DNA from: Gordionus sp. m RMFG-2023 | Lineage: Eukaryota; Nematomorpha; Gordioida; Chordodea; Parachordodidae | Direction of reading: 5' to 3' | Assembly: GCF_954871325.1 (NCBI RefSeq) | Contig: NC_088779.1 | Location: forward strand, 11,162,846 to 11,226,845 | DNA length: 64,000 bases | Part shown: in pieces, positions 50,401 to 63,181 of the stretch | Layout of the letters: every line of letters begins with the position of its first letter | Numbering within the stretch: position 1 is the first letter of the stretch | Notes under the pieces: model-generated | The model's input: the letters and a program-made list of their open reading frames with translations, nothing else | What the model was told of the DNA's origin: nothing | Database searches by the model: none | Translations under genes and position numbers: made by a program

Positions 50401-51056
50401 ATGATAAATTTACGCTTAACCTTTTTTTTATTATTACAATTACAAATCACAAAATTAAAAAAAAATTAAATTTCATAATTTTCGTTTTAAAAAAAATATA
50501 TAATAAAATTTTAAACAACGACTAGGAAATGAGAAAGAAGTGAGAAAATCAAGAAGGCTACTCAATTAAGCGTGAATCATAAAAAAAATATTTTTTTTTT
50601 AAAAATAAAATAAATTTCGTTTGAAAAATTATCCGAAAATAAAAAACTATAAAAATATTTCTTATTAAAATTTTATTTTTATGTATATTGATTTGATAAT
50701 GAATGAATCACTTGTAAAAAAAAATATGCGTTATTAGTATTTGAATGCAGGTGTAAAGGTGTGCAAAAACAAATAAAAAAAATTAGGTAACAATATACCT
50801 TATATGCCAAAGGTAATAAAAAAATAAAATAAGTCGATATATTTTCAAAGGAAATAACATTTATAAAAGACTAAAGATTTAAAAAAGGAATTTTACCTCG
50901 TTCCTTGATAAGGTATGATAGTTCCATTCGGGTAGGTCCAATAAAATCCCACGCCGTCTCCCCCTGTTACAGTGCATTCCAGGTAAAAATTGTCGCCTTG
51001 TTTTCTGATTTGGGTTATATTGGGAGTGATTATTAGAGCGGCCTGACCACTACCAA
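41457..51056 (-). CDS. Fas2/NCAM-family adhesion protein, 3 Ig + 1 FN3 + GPI tail, 5'-partial
   Basis: Exons, transcript order: 51056-50897, 49094-48955, 48704-48570, 48351-48211, 45320-45130, 44122-44023, 42801-42628, 41680-41457. All splice borders and phases agree, giving 421 residues to a TGA at 41457-41459. Ig1 has NFYLECTV, FYWTYPNG and EGIYTCVAN. Ig2 has ALIHCVAT, VDWKKN and the Fas2-like DGLWVNNFDKQDNGTFTCRA. Ig3 has VNLTCRTE, ISWYNN and FGRYICRAY. FN3 has PPAYDGGSEVLYYMLQYKS and YTITGLKPTTKYDMEIVPVN. Each domain is split by one intron. After FN3 a short Ser-rich linker (TSPSSA) leads to a hydrophobic end (IQLLFYILLPLLFKIIF), as in GPI-anchored proteins. Fas2 itself has five Ig and two FN3 domains, so this is a shorter paralog, perhaps like the insect fipi/CG33543 group, which I recall only roughly. 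Many NxS/T sites are present. The signal-peptide exon is missing. The likely role is cell-surface adhesion, often neural. Confidence 0.93.
43021..43140 (+). other. Short coding-like segment in Fas2-like intron 6
   Basis: The plus strand reads RNCDEPTNGIYGQGTDTLAT and on to KKGE before a stop. It is opposite in strand to the host gene and has no good splice borders. It is unrecognised and possibly an element fragment. Confidence 0.2.
43550..43758. mobile_element. MITE, GTGTTGTTAAACGGCTC family, copy 1
   Basis: The ends GTGTTGTTAAACGGCTC and GAGCCGTTTAACAACAC are perfect inverted repeats, flanked by TA (or CTAG) on both sides. It is 209 bp and lies in intron 6 of the Fas2-like gene. The TA or CTAG duplication leaves Tc1/mariner or another family possible. 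Diverged relatives lie at 54891-55083 and perhaps near 45890. Confidence 0.75.
46020..46540. mobile_element. Scrambled hAT-like coding remnants in Fas2-like intron 4
   Basis: Near 46036 the plus strand reads IYNLRNGGSNLYQTGFTNWK, like the GFTNWK part of a TTF-type zinc finger in hAT transposases. Near 46530-46385 the minus strand is open for about 47 codons (NRLCFFHVNKTKLPFPISLL, ERLSDLIIFFNGEKLTP). The two face each other, so they are separate fossils or a rearranged element. No ends were found. Confidence 0.3.
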
Positions 51057-54000
51057 CTAAAATATCAAATATGTGTTTTTTAATTTTTGATATTGATAAA
51101 TAGATTTTCTTGATGTATTACAGAATGATTTGGAAAGATATTGTTAGTAAGACTATTATAAGTAGTATGGCAGTATCAGTGTAATATGTACAAACTATTA
51201 AGGATGTATTTATTATGTTTATGATATGTATATATAAAAGATTTACAAATATAGTCTTTCATACGAATTATATATTTAAATTTAAGGAATTTATGCGAAT
51301 AATGTGGGAGGAATGAACTGAAAAACATTTATTACACAGGATAAAATATTAAAACGCTTAAATTGTATATAATTATTGATTTTGAAAAATATATTTAGCA
51401 GTCCGAATAGTAATAAAACATTTGCATCTAATATGTGAATTTAAAAAAATATTATTTAGGTCTAATTTTCATCAATTTTTTTGAGGTCTTTTGATTTTGA
51501 ATCTCTGTTTAATAAAGTTATTATTGAATGAGGGTCGTTTTAATGATATATGTGTAACAATAGTGATCCCGAAAAAAGTAACTATTTATGTAATTTGTTA
51601 ATCGATACTCTTCAAATGTATCTGATAAAAGATCGACACACCATTAGAATTTTAGCCCAAAATTTGAGCAAAGATAATTTAATTGAAAACTTATAAAAGT
51701 TTTTTTCTACAAAAAAAGATTTGAAATTTTAGGTGAAATTTTATCTAAAATTCGCCTGAGAAATCTTAAAAAAATCCATGAAGAGCATTTCAAACTCTGA
51801 TTTTCGATTAAAAATTATGTTAGATGTGCATAATGTCAAAATTGGAAATGTATATATAATATAACTCAAATTTTGGAATGAAGGATACAATCTGTAAAAA
51901 TGTTAAGAATCAAATACCAATAATAATTACACAATATTTTCTTTTATTCAATGATTATAAAATATTTTTGTTAGCTCTAATAATAAATATTGGTGCATTA
52001 GAAAGTAGCCATATAATACTTAAAGGATAATATTAAGATATATGGTAAAATAATCCTGAAACTGGCAATTTTTTAAAAAGAAAGTTCGATGGGAAAATTT
52101 GTATCATATTCAATTATTAAATTTAGACACTTTTTAAAATTAATTGTGTAAAATAAACGTTGTATTATATTATTATTTTAATTGTATATAAATAAACTAG
52201 GACAGATATTTATTATAATATAAATTAATTAGGATTATATATTTTTAATATTGGCAAATATATTGCAGAACATTTATAAAATTCCATTCCCCCTCTTATT
52301 ACGTAATAGTATACATAATTACATACCTATTGTTAAAGATTTTAATTATTTTTATATTAACAATATTTTAAAAAAACGTAAAAATCAAAAGAATAATCTA
52401 TAAGATATGCAATTGCATCAGAAATGTCGAGGGTTAGCTTAGGAGCGAGGCAGCATTTAATAGAATTATTTTATATTTCTTTCACCGAAGGTTGGGGGGA
52501 GGGCGTTCAGCTTTATTGATTATGGGAAAGGGGGGTGCAGAAAGCTCTGTCTATAAAAGTGTAGGAGGGGGGGGGGAATTTTTCAATTACTTTTAAATAA
52601 TATATATGAAAACTTGTCAAATCTCTAAAGAGATAAAAATTTTCAACTCCTCCCTCTGATTACGCCGATTTTATATATATTTACCTGTTGTCTCATTGTT
52701 AAATTGGTCTCATAACATTTTCAAACATTTCTAAAGTTTGATGATATAAAAAAACAGACAAATTAGTAAATTATTGCATACTATTTCTAAAATAGAAGAA
52801 AATATATTTAATATATAGTGGACCCGCAGAACCAGAAATAGGAGAGAGCTAAATTATTGCCCAATTTTCTTTCATTTTCACTGTTTAAAAGTGTTAATAA
52901 AGAATATTTTACGATTATAAGAGTTTAACTATATGTATTTAGAAGAATTGTGGTAGTTATGAATCATCTTTATAATATTTCATATAAATAAAATACAGAA
53001 TAGCGCGCTAAATTTTTTAAAAGGATCAAAATTTTGAAACGTTAAAGCGAAAAAATATTGTAATTACCCTGGGATTCAACATTAAAACTTTAGATATATC
53101 GAAATTTACTAATCATATATATTTTTTTTGTGACTAATCGGCTATTTAAGGATTACCATATTATTTAGAAATTGTGAAGATTTCCTTATTGACCTTCATT
53201 AATTATAATAAATATATCTTTTTAAACTTCAGAATATACAGTATATATAAATATATTTATACAATTGCTAATGACTTTAAAGAATAAAATTTATGACTAA
53301 CTTAAATTTGCAACACTTTGAATTATCATCATCGCTTTAAGTTAAGAGCGAATATGACCTTGGAATATATATAATATATATTTAAAAAAATATAATATCA
53401 TTAAATTCATCATCGGTCAATTCTATTCTTAAAAAAAAATATGAAAAAATCGATAAGCCTTATTGCATTATAAGTAATATTGTACTATAATATTTTTATA
53501 AAAAAATCTAAATTGTTTTTTTTAAAAAGAGAATACGAAATTGTTTCAAATATTAAATATTTTTTGGGGTCTCATTGATAAAAGTTGGCAATTTATAAAT
53601 CATTGATTTCTTTTGGGGGAGCGATGAAATAAAAGAGCGTACGCCTATTAAAAAAAATTTTGAATAGGGGGAGACCGGGGTTTAGAGATCTCCAAAATGC
53701 TAACTTTAATAAAATTAAAACGGATAAGATATAATTGGGGAAATATGTGTTTAAGCACGGGGCTGTACGGGAACTAGAATTTAATCGTTTATAAATATTT
53801 ATCTATTTATAAACGATATATGAAACAAATTCGAAGGCCACATAATAAATCTTAAATTGGTATGGTTAATACATCAAAAAAGTAAGAATTTCTCACTATC
53901 GTTAAAATCTAATTTTAAGACATTTTTGACTCCTTTTCGGCTGAAATAAAAGAGGTATTTTATAAAAAAAATAAATATGTTTTCTTTTATACGAATTTGG

Positions 54001-54890
54001 TAGAAACATTAAAATATAAAATTTTGGGGAAAATGTAAAATTCTGAAAGATACATTTTCAGGTATAAATAATATGATGTATTAGAAGGAGTTACATGATA
54101 CATACCTATATAAAAAAAAGATGGCTTAGACGCACATAGTATAATTTATTCATTTTGGTTAAAAAATTTGAGGGAAAAAATTCAGGTCTCACTATATCCA
54201 CGGGTTCCTTATATTCCTCGGTCTCTTCTAAACCCATATTTTTTCAAACTTCTTAAATCTTAGTTGTGACAAAAGATGTTTTTATATAAAATAACCTCTC
54301 CTTAGTTCAAGACTAATCTGAAGGCCAATAAATTTTCTCGGTATATACAATTATTAAATTTGGAATAATTAAAAACGTGTAATTTGTAACATGACCAATT
54401 CATAAAATTTAATTTGATCAGATTATTTATGATAAAATAAAATTTTGGGGTTTTTAAAATAAATAAAATAATTTATTCCCGAAATTCAAAACATAAATGG
54501 CATACTAATTTTTCTCCCCAACTTTTTATCACAAAAAAAATTGAAATGGGGGAAGGGGACCTTTCCTATCCCTATTATACTAGTTTTATTTCCAGAGAGA
54601 AATAAATTGCGATATATATTAATAAATTTAATGTCAATAATAATGTTTTTCATCTCATTTTTACAACATCAATAAATCATAAGCGGTTTTATGTTTTATT
54701 AAAATATCTAATTAAGTATTATAACATTAAATATCCATAAAATTCTAATAATATAATGTTATTAACATTTTCACTACATCCCAATATCATTAAGCAAGAG
54801 GAGGAGGGATCATGCATTTCCATAAAAAATCAAATCATAGAAAATGAGTTTTTGCTTAATTTTTTTTAGTGTAAACAAATTCTCAATCCC
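51057..54890. other. Upstream intron or flank of Fas2-like gene
   Basis: The exon ending at 51056 begins after an acceptor in phase 1, so an earlier exon with the signal peptide must exist further up on the minus strand. None was found in this stretch. G-rich patches occur near 52490-52575 and 53660. No repeat ends were recognised. Confidence 0.4.
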
Positions 54891-55083
54891 AATGTTATGG
54901 CTCGATTTTAGTCGATTTTTAATATTTTGGCCATAAAAATATTGCCTGTCTCTCGAGATTACGATAATAGATGTCCAAACCTTTATGCCAGTTATGAGTA
55001 GCTCGCGTAATATTTTTCTTTATAAAATACTGAGTTCGCCGTTTTTTTAAAATCGACTCAAATCGAGCTATTTAACAAAACTA
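54891..55083. mobile_element. MITE, same family as 43550-43758, diverged copy
   Basis: The left part AATGTTATGGCTCGATTTTA and the right part AATCGAGCTATTTAACAAAA align with the ends and arms of the copy at 43550-43758, including the inner word AAAATACTGAGTTCGCCG. It is much more diverged, hence older. Confidence 0.5.
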
Positions 55084-55107
55084 CTCAATGAAATTTAAAG
55101 GGATTAA

Positions 55108-55226
55108 GGGTATGTTCAAACTCAAAATATAATAAAAGGTTTACACATTTTAATCTTATCTGCCTAGTGACATATAATCTGAAAATGCATAAGCTTTTTG
55201 TATTTTTTTTGAGTTTGGACATACCC
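55108..55226. mobile_element. 119-bp MITE with TTAA target duplication
   Basis: The ends GGGTATGTTCAAACTCAAAA and TTTTTGAGTTTGGACATACCC are inverted repeats with one mismatch. TTAA flanks both sides (55104-55107 and 55227-55230), the target duplication of piggyBac and Kolobok elements. It is too short to code and depends on a transposase elsewhere. Confidence 0.85.
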
Positions 55227-55230
55227 TTAA

Positions 55231-57003
55231 TATTACTATAGACTGTTCTATGCTCACACTTAGTTGCTCCCCCAATTTAGAAAAATTCATGGTTACCATA
55301 TGTGATATACCTGAAATATTGCTGACTTCCAAAGGGTTAAATATTATCGTGATAAAAAAAAGAAAAATATTTTCATTAATCTCATGACAGCTTTTTAATT
55401 TGATAAATTACCAGATACAGCCGAAAGCCGGAGAATGTTCTCCAATTTGAACAAAACGTTGACTTGGTGTCTAAATTTTGAGGAAGAATAGACATGAAGC
55501 TAAGTGATAACCTTGCTTATCATGATTTCAGAACCCATTACACAGATAGAAATGTTAAATATGCAAAATATTTTAATATTTTACACTAATTTTCCAGCCC
55601 GGCCTAAATACTTTTTTGTCATGTCCAGCTTGCGGGTCAAGCTTCGTGCCGCGCGTACCCCTATTATAAGGTCCATTATGGTTATAAAATTAAATAAATT
55701 TTATTTAATCATCAACCCCTCTTCCCACCACTATTATGACTTTTAAAATTTGATAATCGATGGCAAGTTAATCCGGAATAAGTACTAATTCTAATTCTAA
55801 ATCATTCTGTGGTGATTCGAGGCAATATTTAAATTTCGCTTTATAAATGTATATGAAAAATAAATAATTAGGATTTCAAAAGTTTTTTATGAAATTTACA
55901 AGGTTAAGTTCTCTATAATGCTGAAATTATTTCTGAAGAAAATTTTTTTTTCAAGTTTAAATAGCTTTCAATTAATAATTAATTGGAAGATTTAGAATTA
56001 CCAAAGTTAGATTCCGGATTAGCTCTACAGATTAACATACCATATTATATGTATACATCTACTTATAATGAAATATTGTCTTTATGACAAAATAAGGGAA
56101 ACATCCTATTTAAGCCAAATTAATTGGATGAACAAGAAAATATTTATAAATATATTAGTTATAAAATATCCATTGAATCATTAACCATAAATGAAAAAAC
56201 AACAATCTATCCGCCTTATTTAAAAAAGATTAAAAGAGGACGAATATTCTTACATGAAGAGATATAATACTTTTTCAAAATTCCTATTTTCCTAGTAAAG
56301 TTTAAAATATTAAAAATGGCAAGCAACTTCATGCCTATCCCGCGATCATACTTAAACATTTATTATAGATCAATAATATAAAATATTAAAATAATATATA
56401 AAAAATTTAGAGGGTTAAGATTTTTATAAAGAGGATGAATATCCATTAAAATTACTAATTTTTTTAATGTAGTGTAACTGAACCACCCTCAGACACTGAT
56501 AGGTACTCTGGCAGACACCTTACATTATAATTTCTTATTCCCACCCAAAAAGTTTAAGAAGTGTAACCTAAGTTATTCAATATTTTTAATTTTGACGTTG
56601 CACTTCCAATAGTTTAGAGAGTCAATGAAAGATAGATGAAAACAAAATTTAATTTCATTTATGTTAATATTTAAAAATCAGTCGTATTATATTATTTTAT
56701 ATATTTAATTTTATGTATTTTTACAAATTTTCAATAAAAAAATTTCTGAGTGCCTAACTATGTTTTATTTCAAAAAAAAAATATTGGCAATCCCAAATAA
56801 ACAGTCCTCACCCCCAAATAAAAATTCCTACCATGGGCCTAATTGAGCCTGACCATTTTTCACCATTTAGCTTTTTCAGAGATTTCTTGACTTTCAAACT
56901 CAAATCTGATAAAGGCGACCGATTGAATAGAATTTCCAATTTAATTATTAACATAAATAAATATTATATAACATATTTATTTTATATTAATATCAGATAT
57001 CGG
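55231..57003. other. Non-coding stretch apart from the fragment at 55410
   Basis: Apart from the fragment listed separately, no exon or repeat end was recognised. Words like GGGCCTAATTGAGCCTGACC near 56835 resemble subterminal words of the hAT-like MITE at 30427. Confidence 0.35.
55410..55665 (+). mobile_element. Fragment of an unidentified element
   Basis: The plus strand keeps coding-like pieces: RYSRKPENVLQFEQNVDLV and, after a stop, MKLSDNLAYHDFRTHYTDRN. A GC-rich segment with CCCGGCCTAAATAC and GCTTGCGGGTCAAGC words follows and ends near CGCGCGTACCCCT at about 55662, resembling a hAT-type end. The left border is unknown. Confidence 0.35.
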
Positions 57004-57301
57004 CAGGGATCAATAGGCCTGGTTCGAATTTGATTTTTTTTTCGAAATTTTGAGATATTTAATTGCCCGCCCTGAAATTTTTAAAATTTATTAGTTTTCA
57101 ATAATTTTGGCTGTATTTTGCAAATTGTTTTAAAGAGAATTTGAAAATATGAACAGTAAATGAATAATGGCCCAATCATAAATTTTTCAACATTTCTCAC
57201 TGATAAATTAATATATTTTTTTTAAGCCCGGACCGGCTCGGATTTCTAATACTATAATCTTTTCCCGTGTTCGAGTTCCAAGACGGGCCTGCGGGTCTCT
57301 G
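57004..57301. mobile_element. Possible hAT-like MITE
   Basis: The left end CAGGGATCAATAGGCCTGG and the right end GACGGGCCTGCGGGTCTCTG are partly inverted (CAG.GA.C...AGGCC). Subterminal words (AAGCCCGGACCGGCTCGG) are of the hAT type. The flanking 8 bases do not match, so it may be an old copy or two separate ends. Confidence 0.35.
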
Positions 57302-58188
57302 ATCAATACATTATCACTACATATAAAATTAACTTATTTAATAAAAATCAAAATTAAATTCAATTGCGTGTCTTTTCATTAGTTTATGATATTTAATAAA
57401 GCCAACTAAATATTTATTTAAAATGCGTAGCCATGTAGTTAAAATTACACACTATTATTTTAAATAAAAATATTCTTACACAGATGATAGGTTACATATT
57501 ATCTATTTCGCGTTCTTTATAAAGGTACACGATTGTAGATTTTTATCATCATACAAAAGCTTCTAAGGGCTACACATATTATATGTATTAATACGATATA
57601 ATGCATGCATGTATAACATATAACTAATAACAAGTAATTTTGATATTATATACATTTTATATACGTGGCAAATTTAAATCAATAATAAATAGCAATTTTT
57701 TATTGATAAAAAGAAAAAATCTTTGTTTTATTTTAACATTTCGATGTATGCAAATTTCTTATTGAATCAATTTGCAAGTGAATCTTTGGGAATATTAGTA
57801 AAATTGTTTCTTTTAAGTGGATAAACCAATTTTGCTCATATTAGTATATAAAATGTAAAATATTTATATCCAGGGAAAAAATGGATTTAATATTTTTTTA
57901 AATAATTTAATTAAAAGTAAATGACTTTTCGAGAAATGTGTTGATTTAGTAAATATGGAAGATTGGGACATGACATCGAGCTGGATAAGAAAGCAAACAT
58001 ATATCAAATTTCAATTTAGAGAGAAATTTTGCACTTAATCAGGATGAAGTTTTAGACATAATTTATAGTATGTCTCTACATTATGTTCAAATATGATTGG
58101 AGAATTTGATTCGGGTTATTAACTAAAGCCCCTTTTCTGCGTTTTGTCATATAAATATTATTGAATTTTCTTTTGACTTTAAAGAAAA
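57302..58188. other. Non-coding stretch before the putative gene
   Basis: No convincing exon was found. A short open run starting MEDWDMTSSWIRKQ at 57955 ends after 27 codons with no good donor. This stretch would hold the promoter of the gene starting at 58189. Confidence 0.35.
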
Positions 58189-61097
58189 ATGAGTGAACCT
58201 GATTTTTCCTCTGATACCGAAACTATATATTTAAAGTGGTAAGTTTTTATCACTTGTGGAAGAGGTTCTGAAGGTATCAATATATGTTTAGTGTCCCCTG
58301 CGTCAAATGGTACGAGATTATAATTTTAAACATTATCAATTCCTGATTAAATTCTATGATGTATCTCTTAAAAATTAACTGATATAATTTTGTTTTTCAT
58401 TTAATAAAAATCAGAATTTTAGAATTGGATATCAAATGATAATCATAAAAAAGGACCATCAAATTTGGAGTTAAATTGTTCATATTTGAAAGTTTAAATA
58501 CAGTTGTATTCATTCCGATATTTTATTGCTGTAAACCAGCGGTATTGTAGCCTAATCCTGAGCAGGTTAGTGCGGAATTTGGCATATACCTATAAACTAT
58601 CAAAAACATATGGGAAGTTTTCCCATATTATAGATATGAATAATATGCTATCATAACATATTATTATTTTTAGCCTAAAACTGGTCACAAAAGAATAAAG
58701 TATTTACCGAATGAACCCTACCCCTCCCCGCTTCTCATTTTAACGCTTAGTAGTAAAATTCCAATTAAATTATTTTTCATTTTCAAAAAAAAATATATAA
58801 ATTGAAATATAATTGAACTCTATTTTTAAAAATAGGATTTTCTTGCCCGTGCAGAAAAAGAAACATTTTGTGCACATCAAGAAATCTGCAGGACCGGTCC
58901 GGTATTCGTCCCATCGCTTGTCAATTTTTAAAACTAGGACAAAACCATTTGTAAAGCCATGCCGATCCCAAAATTACCCGGAAAAGTATTTATTTTTATG
59001 TATGACTAGGACCAAATTGAATGAATTTTCGAATAGTTTAAAAAATCACATAATATATCATGTTAAACATTTATCCACTTTTGATATTTTTGACCTCTCG
59101 AAACCATTATAAGACCATATAATTTTAAATGGCAGTTAAAATCCAGTCCTATTTCAGAATTTATGAACAAATGCAATTTATAACAATTTTAATTTTACCC
59201 CTCCTCTACCAGACCCTGAAATAATTTTTGAAGCAAAATTTAAGTAGGAAGGGTCTTTGAATAGACGAATATATTCTACATGAGATGGGGCTAAAAATTC
59301 ATAGGATATTTTTTTGCCCTTAATTGACATTTAATTCCCCCTTCTTTGCCAGTGCAAACATGATGACTAATTTCAGTTCTTACTCTTCATAATATGATTA
59401 GGACTCCGTTATTTGTTTGATTAGTATTTGTGGTTCCGACTGATTTTATGATTTAAGATTAAATTTGAGAAAAAATAATGATAACTTCATTTTCATTCAA
59501 TTTAGAGAAGTTGATACACAAATACTGATGTTTTAAATCATGTCATGATCCATAATAGACTAAATAATTGGGTTATATAGGTTTTAAACCTAACAATAAA
59601 ATAGGGTTTGACCTTCAATGAATGAATATCAAAATATTCGGGTTGTTATAGTTTATATATATTTATATATATATATTGGTTTTAAAAAACATATTAAATC
59701 AATTATAGAAAGTTAAACAATAGACTTATTATGCAATAACTTTAACTAGCAAATTAAAAAGAAACTTATTTTGACACAGTTATTTATAAATATTGAGCTT
59801 AAATTTTAAAATATTTTATGTATGTAAAAGTTTCTATTTTAAAAATATATATTGATTTCATTTTAAGGCAAATAAGTAACACTAACAAGGCTTTTCCATT
59901 TTTATATGAATTATGTTTATTATTAATAAATTATGTTATTTTATGTGAATTTTCAATATCGATTACAACAAAATAAGATTATCTCGCAACAGTGTTATAA
60001 GGAACCTGAGCCGTTTTCTATAGAGGTCGGTTTGGTAAAGGTTCAGAGGAAAATTAACAAGGTTACAGTTCAGTAGATTTTAAAAGGTTTTGGTTCGGCT
60101 ATAGTTTTAGAAAAATTATGCGGGTTTTGGGATTTTAGTAAAATTAATTTGTCTTAAATAAAAGATAGAAAGAGACACAAAGAACAGGAATAATTTTATT
60201 GAGGAAACATACAAGATACATTATAATGAAGTATAATAAATATTTAAGATTTATCAGTAAAAATCTAACGTTAAAGTATAATGGGTGTTCTGAAACCAAA
60301 AGTCCACAATAATAAGAATAGATATATTTGTAAATTGTAATGCATATTTTTGTCAATTTATAGTAAATAAAATATGTAACTAAAGTATATATAAATGAAA
60401 TTTTTTTTATCTTGAAAGTTTTACTTTTATTTATCATCAATCAAAATTTAAATGCAATCAAACAACAAAAAATAAAAATTTATATATATAACAAACCGTT
60501 TTTTAAAGTTCAGAAAAATTATATCGGTTAACGATTAGGCTCAATCCGGCTAGTTGTTATTGGAATATAAACTAGGTTATTGCATTGCAATTTTGTAAGT
60601 TTATCAAAATAGTTTATGATTCTATCAAAATAATAAATATAATTTATTGTTCCTTTGCAATGAATCTACTGTTTTTTGGTATTTTAGAGGTTTTGATCCA
60701 GGCATTTTTACACCACTTTTAGCCAATATATTCTAACCCCCTTACCTGCAAAAAAGAAAGATGCAAATTTAAATTAACAAAAAAAAAGGAAATTCACAAT
60801 GAGAATACTCCCTTACTCTTTAAATTAGCGATAGCAGGGCTACAGGTAATATATATTTCTTTCAACACCATTACTACCTAATTAACTAAGAAATATTTCT
60901 AGTTAATATACCATTTTTTATGTAGTGGGTATAACAGAGAAACGCCAAGTATTTCTCATTTTCATCAAACTGGATTTTTAAAAATAAATAAAACGGAACC
61001 TTATTTGGGGAGAACTTTAAGCGTTAGTGGGCAGGACGTATCAGTAAGCATGACAGAACAAAATCGGTTATTTAATTTCGTCTATATGCCGGAATAA
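58189..61097 (+). CDS. Putative small protein, two exons, unrecognised
   Basis: Exon 1 (58189-58238) starts AAAAATGAGT and reads MSEPDFSSDTETIYLK, ending in TG with a strong donor GTAAGT. Exon 2 (60926-61097) follows the acceptor TTTTTTATGTAG, supplies the third base (making TGT) and is open for 56 codons to TAA: GYNRETPSISHFHQTGFLKI, then EPYLGRTLSVSGQDVSV and RLFNFVYMPE. Phases agree, giving 73 residues with an acidic start and a balanced, clearly coding-like second exon. Extra small exons may lie between, for example 58542-58556 or 60848-60858, both preceded by AG and followed by GT. I do not recognise the family. Sequence between the exons includes A+T-rich DNA and GC-rich element-like words near 58890 and 60010. 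Confidence 0.45.
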
Positions 61098-63154
61098 AGG
61101 GTATGTTGGAAAAGGGAAAACATGCTACACCTGAAAATTGTGAAATAATATTTTAAAATACCTTAAGAAGGAGGGATTTGACTAAGTTTATCATTATATA
61201 TTAAATATTTGTTTTTTACAAAAAAGATACAAAAAACACTATCTTATTTATTTTTTTAAATTAAAATTCCATTTACGCGATTTTTTTCGTTAATTTAATC
61301 ATGGTAAAAAACTTCGCATTGTACTTATAAAATTTTGTTTTTAAAAACTATTTAACAAAATATTGATTTTCATATTTTAAAAAAGAGGGTTTAAAGATTC
61401 AATATTTGGTTTGGTCTAAAATATTTTTATCGATAGGATTAGGGTTGATGGATTAAAAAAAAGGTCCAAATTATTTTATTTTTTTCACAATTTGAAATTG
61501 AGAAAAAGAAAAAACTCTCAATTAAAAAGGAATTTGGTCTAGGGAGGGGGGAATTAAATATATTTTTATTTCACTAATCAACGTTTGATCAGTATAGTTG
61601 TTTTGATTAAGTGGATTGATAATAGTGTTTTTTTTTGCTATGAAAAACGTTTAAAATGATATAGAAAATATGAATACATTTTTTAATATAAATGATAGGG
61701 TAGTAGAATTGCATGTTATTTATAACTAGAGTATGATATTTTCTTTGGTTCCAACATTATATAATATATATTGCCAAGTCTGTGTTAGAGCTGGGTGATG
61801 TTTTTCCAATTAATTGTTTTATACTTTGGAATATAAGGACAAAAAAAAAATTTTTAAATCTTGAAGTATATCATTTCTATTAGACATGATGTATTGTGTT
61901 GTCGATTTCATTTTCCGCGGGATAATTAAAAACGAGGTCTTATAATCACTTTAAAACTTATTAAATATAGCGAAAATCAAGAAATTATTCCATTGTGCAC
62001 ATTGGCCTATTTATATTTTTTGTTATGATATTTATATTAAATGGGTAAATAAAAAGTATGTAATTTGTTTCATTTTATTTTGTGATTTGTTATCGCTTTA
62101 TTAATGCGAATTTGTAATTACAAATTCAAAATTACATATTAATTTATGAATACTTTTAGTTTGATTTGAGCAAAATGTATTTACATATTTTATAAATAAA
62201 TTGAATATTATAATGTTAGTTTTTTTCGGGGAAGGGGGGGGGGATGTAATTTACATGTAAATCAATATATTATTTAGTAGCTCTGAATATTAAACTAATA
62301 TAAGTGGAAATAAATTATTACATCTATCTAGTTGATTTCCCTTTATATTTAACTAAATGCTAATTTTAAAGAAATTTCTTTCAAAACATTAGCATCAGGA
62401 TGGGAAGAGGGTAAAGAGTTACTCAGTAACCACGATTTGGGTTTTATAATTTAAGAAACAATTTATAAAAATTTATTGTTAAGATTTTGTAGCATTGAAA
62501 CTCTAAATTTAAAAAAAATAAGCTTTTAAGAAGAAAAGCTCAGAGGCAAATGATATTGTCTCAAAATCTGTAATTTTCTATTTTATTTAGTTTTACAATG
62601 TTGTTTTGATACTTTCTATCTATGTTTGCTTATGAGCTTCTCAATTCATTTATAGTGATCATTTTTACTTTGAAATCTAGTCTTCACATTAATCAGATGT
62701 ACTTACTTGACCTTCGCAATCGTAATATATATTGGAGATGGCTTATTGCAGATTTTTGCCTTTTAGTTATATGCAGGCTTTTTCAAAAGGAGTCAGTTAT
62801 GGAGATTTTTATTTGATTGATCATGTAATGGGCAAGTGCAAATATCTATTTTAGGATTTAAAGTGTTAATTTTAAATTAGACAATACCTTTTAGGTCAGG
62901 GTGGAACAGAGTAGAGCAGATCCTTAAAAAATACATGTAGATATAGATCCAGACTCTAAAAAGATATCCTAGATACGTATAGAAGCATCTTATAAAAAAT
63001 ACCAAAATTATACGATATAAGAGATACTCATTTTTGTTAGATATTTGGTTTATAAAAAATTAATATTATCGCTATCCTATCACAAATTGCGTGTGACTCA
63101 ATATTTTGTTTGGAGAGCTGAATAATCAACCAACAGAATTATATAGAGAAGTAC
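61098..63154. other. Non-coding A+T-rich stretch
   Basis: This follows the putative gene. AATAAA overlaps the stop at about 61093, which could serve only a downstream site if real. G runs occur near 62229-62245. Nothing else was recognised. Confidence 0.4.
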
Positions 63155-63181
63155 CATATATATATAATATATATATATATA
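63155..63181. repeat. AT dinucleotide microsatellite
   Basis: About 13 AT units with a single interruption. Confidence 0.9.

Noticed and set aside
52690-52740. Possible upstream exon of the Fas2-like gene ending CAACAG/GTAAAT
   Set aside because: The phase fits, but the frame meets a stop ten codons upstream and offers neither a start codon nor a hydrophobic signal.
58813-59112. 99-codon plus-strand ORF
   Set aside because: Two other frames are open over part of it as well, and the DNA has GC-rich words of element-end type (GGACCGGTCCGG). No domain is visible and a good acceptor inside it would give a stop in the phase of the neighbouring putative gene.
60144-60440. 98-codon minus-strand ORF rich in Ile, Tyr, Phe, Lys
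   Set aside because: The composition is that of random A+T-rich DNA; no signal peptide followed by a donor in the phase needed by the Fas2-like gene.
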